Positions 13,258 to 17,853 of a stretch of DNA of 17,853 bases are shown here, in pieces. The stretch covers positions 1 to 17,853 of the forward strand of contig CALLZA010000520.1 in the NCBI GenBank assembly GCA_937858165.1, in the 5' to 3' direction. The position numbers were made by a program, and so were the translations under genes. The notes below the pieces were generated by a model that saw only the letters and a program-made list of their open reading frames with translations, was not told the DNA's origin and ran no database searches. Within the stretch, counting starts at the first letter, position 1. Every line of letters begins with the position of its first letter. Source of the DNA: an uncultured Ardenticatenia bacterium. Lineage in GTDB: Bacteria; Chloroflexota; Anaerolineae; Promineifilales; Promineifilaceae.

Positions 13258-13301
13258 TCGGTCTTTATCTTTATTCATTGCGGATTCAAGAGGAGGCAAG
13301 C

Positions 13302-14933
13302 ATGTCCAATGTCGTCGCGGAAAAGCCTAAATCCGGAGGATGGTTAGGCACCATCGAACGGATCGGCAACAAAGTCCCCCATCCGGTGCTGATGTTCCTG
13401 TACCTGATCATCGGCGTGATCGTCCTGTCGGCCATCCTCGACTGGGCCAACGTCAGCGTCACCGAGCAGATCGCCGTGCCCGTGACCCAGGAGACAGAGC
13501 TTAGCTTCTATGAAGACAGCACCGAGGCGCAAAGTCTCTTGCCCGCTGAGCCCTATGCAACGGAGTTCGAGATTCAGGAACAGACAATCGCCATCCGAAG
13601 CCTGCTGACCACAGAGGGGCTACGCTTCATCTTCACCACGTTCGTGTCCAATTTCGCCGGCTTCAGCGTGGTGGCCGTCGTCTTCATCGCCATGATGGGC
13701 GCCGGCGTGGCCGAAGAGGCGGGGCTGATGGCGGCCCTCATCCGCAAGTTGGTGGCCATCTCGCCCCGCTGGCTGCTGTCGTTCATCATCATCTTCGTCG
13801 GCGTCCTGTCCAGCGTCGCTACCGACGCCGGCTATCTGATCCTCATCCCCCTCGGCGCGGCAGCCTTTCTAAGCGTCAAGCGCCACCCGCTGGCCGGCGT
13901 GGCTGCGGCCTACGGCGGCGTCAGCGCCATCTTCGCCGTCAACATCCTCGTCGCGCCGCTCGACGCGATGCTGACCGAGATCACCAATGAGGCCTCGGCC
14001 TTGGCCGGCGGCGCGCCCATCACCCTGGTTTCTAATTTCTACTTCCAGGTGGTGTCGTCGTTTGTCCTGAGCGTCGTTGCCGCGCTGGTCACCGACCGCA
14101 TCGTCGAGCCGCGGCTGGGGGTCTACGAGGCCACCCAGGCTGAGGTGGGTGAAGCGCCTGCCCTCGATGCCGCCGGTGAGGCGCGTGGGATGCGTTTCGC
14201 GGGCCTGACCATCCTGGCCTACGTCGTCTTTATCCTGCTGTTGACGCTGCCGTCAGGCGCCCCCCTGCGCGACCCTCAGACGGGGGATATTATCGGCGCG
14301 ACGCCCTTCATGGACTCGCTGCTGTTCATCATCACTATCCTCTTCCTACTGGCCGGCATCGCCTACGGCCGCGGGGCCAAGACGATGACGACCGCCAACC
14401 AGGTCATCGCCGCCGTCACCAAGACGTTCGCCGGGCTGGCCGGACTGGTCTTCATGCTGCTGATGATCAGCCAGTTCATCGCCTACTTCAACTTCAGCAA
14501 CATGCCCAACGTGATCGCCGTGGCCCTGGCGGGCTTCCTGGAACAGGCCAACATCGGCTCCATTCCATTGCTAATCGGCTTCATGCTTGTGATCATGCTG
14601 CTGGACATCATCATCCCCGGTTCCATGCCCAAGTGGGCCATCTTCGCGCCCATCTTCGTGCCGCTGTTCATGCGCCTGGGCACGGCCCCGCAAACGGTGC
14701 TGGCCGCCTATCGCATCGGCGACTCGCCCATGAACGTCATCACACCACTCATGGTCTACTTGCCCTTCATCCTGACCGTAGCCCAGCGCTACCAGAAAGA
14801 TACCGGCATCGGCACGATCATCGCCCTAATGTTGCCCTACACCCTGATTCTGGCTGTGGCCTGGATCATCCTGTTCGTCCTGTGGTACATCCTTGGCATC
14901 CCGTTGGGGCCGGGCTACCCGGTGGGCGTCTAA
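13302..14933 (+). CDS. AbgT-family transporter (p-aminobenzoyl-glutamate/dipeptide type)
   Basis: An inner-membrane transporter of 543 residues with about a dozen hydrophobic segments, slightly longer than E. coli AbgT (about 510). The N-terminus is family-like (GTIERIGNKVPHPVLMFLYL before the first helix). It has a polar insertion of about 55 residues between helices 1 and 2, the VATDAGYLILIPLGAA segment, ISQFIAYFNFSN, the DIIIPGSMPKWAIFAPIFVPL segment and DSPMNVITPLMVYLPF near the end, all typical of AbgT. Family members import aminobenzoyl-glutamate, or in MtrF/YdaH are reported to export sulfonamides. The flanking M20 peptidases favour uptake of a dipeptide-like substrate. The ATG at 13302 has AGGAGG (13291..13296) before it; the in-frame GTG at 13254 lies inside the palindrome and is unlikely. 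Codirectional with the M20 and pepT genes. Confidence 0.93.
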   Translation: MSNVVAEKPKSGGWLGTIERIGNKVPHPVLMFLYLIIGVIVLSAILDWANVSVTEQIAVPVTQETELSFYEDSTEAQSLLPAEPYATEFEIQEQTIAIRSLLTTEGLRFIFTTFVSNFAGFSVVAVVFIAMMGAGVAEEAGLMAALIRKLVAISPRWLLSFIIIFVGVLSSVATDAGYLILIPLGAAAFLSVKRHPLAGVAAAYGGVSAIFAVNILVAPLDAMLTEITNEASALAGGAPITLVSNFYFQVVSSFVLSVVAALVTDRIVEPRLGVYEATQAEVGEAPALDAAGEARGMRFAGLTILAYVVFILLLTLPSGAPLRDPQTGDIIGATPFMDSLLFIITILFLLAGIAYGRGAKTMTTANQVIAAVTKTFAGLAGLVFMLLMISQFIAYFNFSNMPNVIAVALAGFLEQANIGSIPLLIGFMLVIMLLDIIIPGSMPKWAIFAPIFVPLFMRLGTAPQTVLAAYRIGDSPMNVITPLMVYLPFILTVAQRYQKDTGIGTIIALMLPYTLILAVAWIILFVLWYILGIPLGPGYPVGV

Positions 14934-14985
14934 CAGTTGCAGGATGGACTGGCAACATGTCCTTACGCCGTCCAATAATCATTCC

Positions 14986-15014
14986 GTAGAGACGGGTTGC
15001 CGACCCGTCTCTAC
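14986..15014. repeat. 12-bp perfect palindromic repeat between AbgT and pepT genes
   Basis: GTAGAGACGGGT (14986..14997) pairs perfectly with ACCCGTCTCTAC (15003..15014) around a TGCCG loop. There is no T-run. The GTAGAGACG...CGTCTCTAC ends look, from memory, like palindromic repeats scattered in filamentous cyanobacteria and Chloroflexota, so a mobile REP-like unit is more likely than a gene-specific signal. Confidence 0.7.
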
Positions 15015-15035
15015 ACCGTTGACTAAGAGGCAACC

Positions 15036-16286
<1,251 letters not shown>

Positions 16287-16353
16287 TTTCCATCTAGCAA
16301 TTCGCAGCGACCACGCCCTTGCGCCCACCATCATTGCATAACGGCGAAACCTT

Positions 16354-17661
16354 ATGAGCAAACAAGCTGCTTCTCTCCCCGTCCCCAGCGCAACCCAGCC
16401 CGTGACCTGGCTCTACATGGCTGTCATTGTGCTGGCCCAGATGCAAATGGCGTTCAACGTCAACGCCATCCCAGTCTCTATCGGCCCCATCGTTGAAGAG
16501 TTGAACGTCTCGGCCACCAGCGTCGGCACGGCGCTTGTCTTCTATTCGCTCTTCGTGGCGGCGTTTGTCATGGTTGGGGCGAAGCTGGGCAAGATGTTCG
16601 GCGAGCGGCTGGTCTTCCAGGTGACGGCCCTGCTCCACGGTGGCGCGATGGCCCTTATGGCCCTCAGCCAGGATGCAGGCATGATGAACACTGCCCAGGC
16701 GCTGGCCGGTTTGGCAGCGGCGGCCCTGGTGCCGACCCTGGTTGTGCTCACCGCCGCCAACTACAGCGGCCCCCAGAAGGCGCAAGCGCTGGGCATTCTG
16801 GCGGCCACGCCGGCCCTGTCGGGAGCACTGGCCTTCTTTGTCGCCGGCTTCCTGGGAACTTACCTTAGCTGGCGTTACTCATTCGGTCTGTTGGCTTTCG
16901 TGTCCATCCTCGTCTTTCTGCTCAGCTTCCGGCTCAAGCCCGTGCCGCGCCAGAGCGGAGTCAAGATTGACGCCGTGGGCGTGGCGCTGTCGGCCATTGC
17001 CGTCATCCTGATCAGCTTCGGCTTCAACAACCTCAATGCCTGGGGCATCGTGCTGGCCAACAGCAACGCGCCGTTCAACATCCTGGGTCTTTCGCCGGCG
17101 CTGATCTTCCTGGTCTTCGGGCTGTTGTTGTTCCAGGCGTTCTTCGCCTGGTCGCACCTCATCGCCGAGGTAGGCCGGATGCCGCTGCTGTCGCTGGAAG
17201 TGCTCGATTCGCCCAAAGAGCGCGCCACAATCGTCTGCCTGCTGGTCATCGGCGCGCTCGGCCCGGCGGTCAACTTTCTGATCCCCCTCTTCATCCAAAT
17301 TGTGCAGGGGCGCACAACGATGCAGACCGCCATCGCCGTCGTGCCCTACACACTGGCCATTGCCGCCTCGGCCATCTTCATCGTGCGCTTCTATGGCCGC
17401 CTGACACCGCGCCGGATTGCCGTCGTCGCCTTCGCTCTGGTCGCCGGCGGTCTGACCCTGCTGTCGTTCGTGGTTGGCAATAACTGGGGCACCCTGATGG
17501 TCATCCTGGGGCTGCTACTGGTCGGCCTGGGCGAGGGGTCGTTGCTGACGCTGCTGTTCAACGTCATGGTCTCGTCGTCACCCAAGGAGCTGGCCGGCGA
17601 CGTGGGCGCGTTGCGCGGCGTGGCCAACAACCTCTCTACCGCCCTGGGCACGGCCTTCGCC
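16354..17661 (+). CDS. MFS transporter, DHA2/EmrB-like (3' partial, cut by adapter)
   Basis: A major-facilitator membrane protein; 436 genuine codons remain. Features are a TM1 region with NVNAIPVSIGPIVEEL, the loop 2-3 motif GAKLGKMFGERLVFQ, an alternating helix rich in Gly/Ala followed by LSWRYSFGL as in the 14-helix drug/H+ antiporters, and many further helices. The substrate is unknown; drug or small-molecule efflux is likely by family. The last six codons of the open frame (LSLIHI, then TGA) are adapter, so the true C-terminus, probably one to a few helices, is missing. The ATG at 16354 has no good Shine-Dalgarno. The 67-bp gap from pepT holds no terminator, so it may be part of the same unit. 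Confidence 0.88.
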
Positions 17662-17731
17662 CTGTCTCTTATACACATCTGACGCTGCCGACGAGCGATC
17701 TAGTGTAGATCTCGGTGGTCGCCGTATCATT
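17662..17731 (+). other. Illumina Nextera Read-1/i5/P5 adapter read-through (library artefact)
   Basis: CTGTCTCTTATACACATCT (17662..17680) is the perfect Nextera mosaic end, followed by GACGCTGCCGACGA (17681..17694), the reverse complement of the Read-1 adapter. GCGATCTA (17695..17702) is the reverse complement of i5 index TAGATCGC (S501/N501). GTGTAGATCTCGG and the rest of the P5 reverse complement follow to 17731. Every segment is exact. Confidence 0.98.
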
Positions 17732-17853
17732 AAAACAAACAACACACAACACAATATAGACCACTGGATAATCATGACACAATAAGACCAACGAGTGAGC
17801 TTCAACAGACAAGATAACCCAGAGGGGGAGCAAACAGCATATAGATCAGCATG
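17732..17853. other. Off-template sequencing noise after the P5 adapter
   Basis: These 122 bases follow the physical end of the library molecule. They begin with an A/C-rich run and are far lower in GC than the rest of the window. They encode nothing recognisable and should not be treated as genomic. Confidence 0.85.

Noticed and set aside
17391..17805. Minus-strand frames starting MCIRDR or containing RRPPRST and SDVYKRQ
   Set aside because: These peptides are translations of Nextera adapter and are known contamination marks, not proteins.

Overview
The window reads as one contig from an uncultured, high-GC bacterium, most likely a Chloroflexota member of the Anaerolineae type. This is an inference from style: Pro/Thr-rich linkers (PTPTP), a CAP-LysM surface protein, bacterial NBR1-type Ig-like (FW) repeats, strong GCC/GGC codon preference, and hairpin-forming palindromes in most gaps between genes. 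No rRNA, tRNA, CRISPR array, transposase or phage gene was seen. Only about 68..17661 is genomic DNA. Positions 1..67 align without gaps to a degraded Illumina Nextera P7/i7/Read-2 adapter. Positions 17662..17731 are a perfect Nextera mosaic end, Read-1 adapter, i5 index and P5 read-through, and 17732..17853 is off-template noise. The first and last genes are therefore artificially truncated.

Layout, left to right. (1) 68..1030: 3' part of a membrane-anchored CBM9/DOMON-like protein. (2) 1192..1587: msrB, methionine-R-sulfoxide reductase. (3) Minus strand 3191..1646: a GNAT acetyltransferase followed by an acetylpolyamine-amidohydrolase-like deacetylase, convergent with msrB across a long hairpin. 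(4) 3338..4654: a secreted CAP + triple-LysM protein with a C-terminal membrane anchor, divergent from the GNAT gene. (5) 4745..5158: a DUF302 protein. (6) 5375..11289: a glycogen/alpha-glucan cluster, glgA - large M23/FW-repeat protein - malQ, closed by a clear intrinsic terminator. (7) A 478-bp gap with a near-consensus sigma-70 promoter and a long structured leader. (8) 11768..16286: a peptide-use module of M20 dipeptidase, AbgT-family transporter and peptidase T. (9) 16354..17661: an MFS transporter cut off by adapter.

How the genes may work together: glgA makes alpha-1,4-glucan from a sugar nucleotide and malQ rearranges it. Between them, five nucleotides after glgA, is a 948-residue protein with an intact LytM-type zinc peptidase site, five FW domains and an unrecognised C-terminal domain, but no signal peptide; its role in a glucan operon is the most puzzling point here. 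The M20-AbgT-PepT set resembles the logic of E. coli abgABT (uptake plus M20-family hydrolysis of aminoacyl conjugates), although the peptidases are of different M20 subtypes. The GNAT/deacetylase pair suggests acetylation and deacetylation of a small amine, but the deacetylase lacks the two acidic residues thought to position polyamines in the Mycoplana enzyme.
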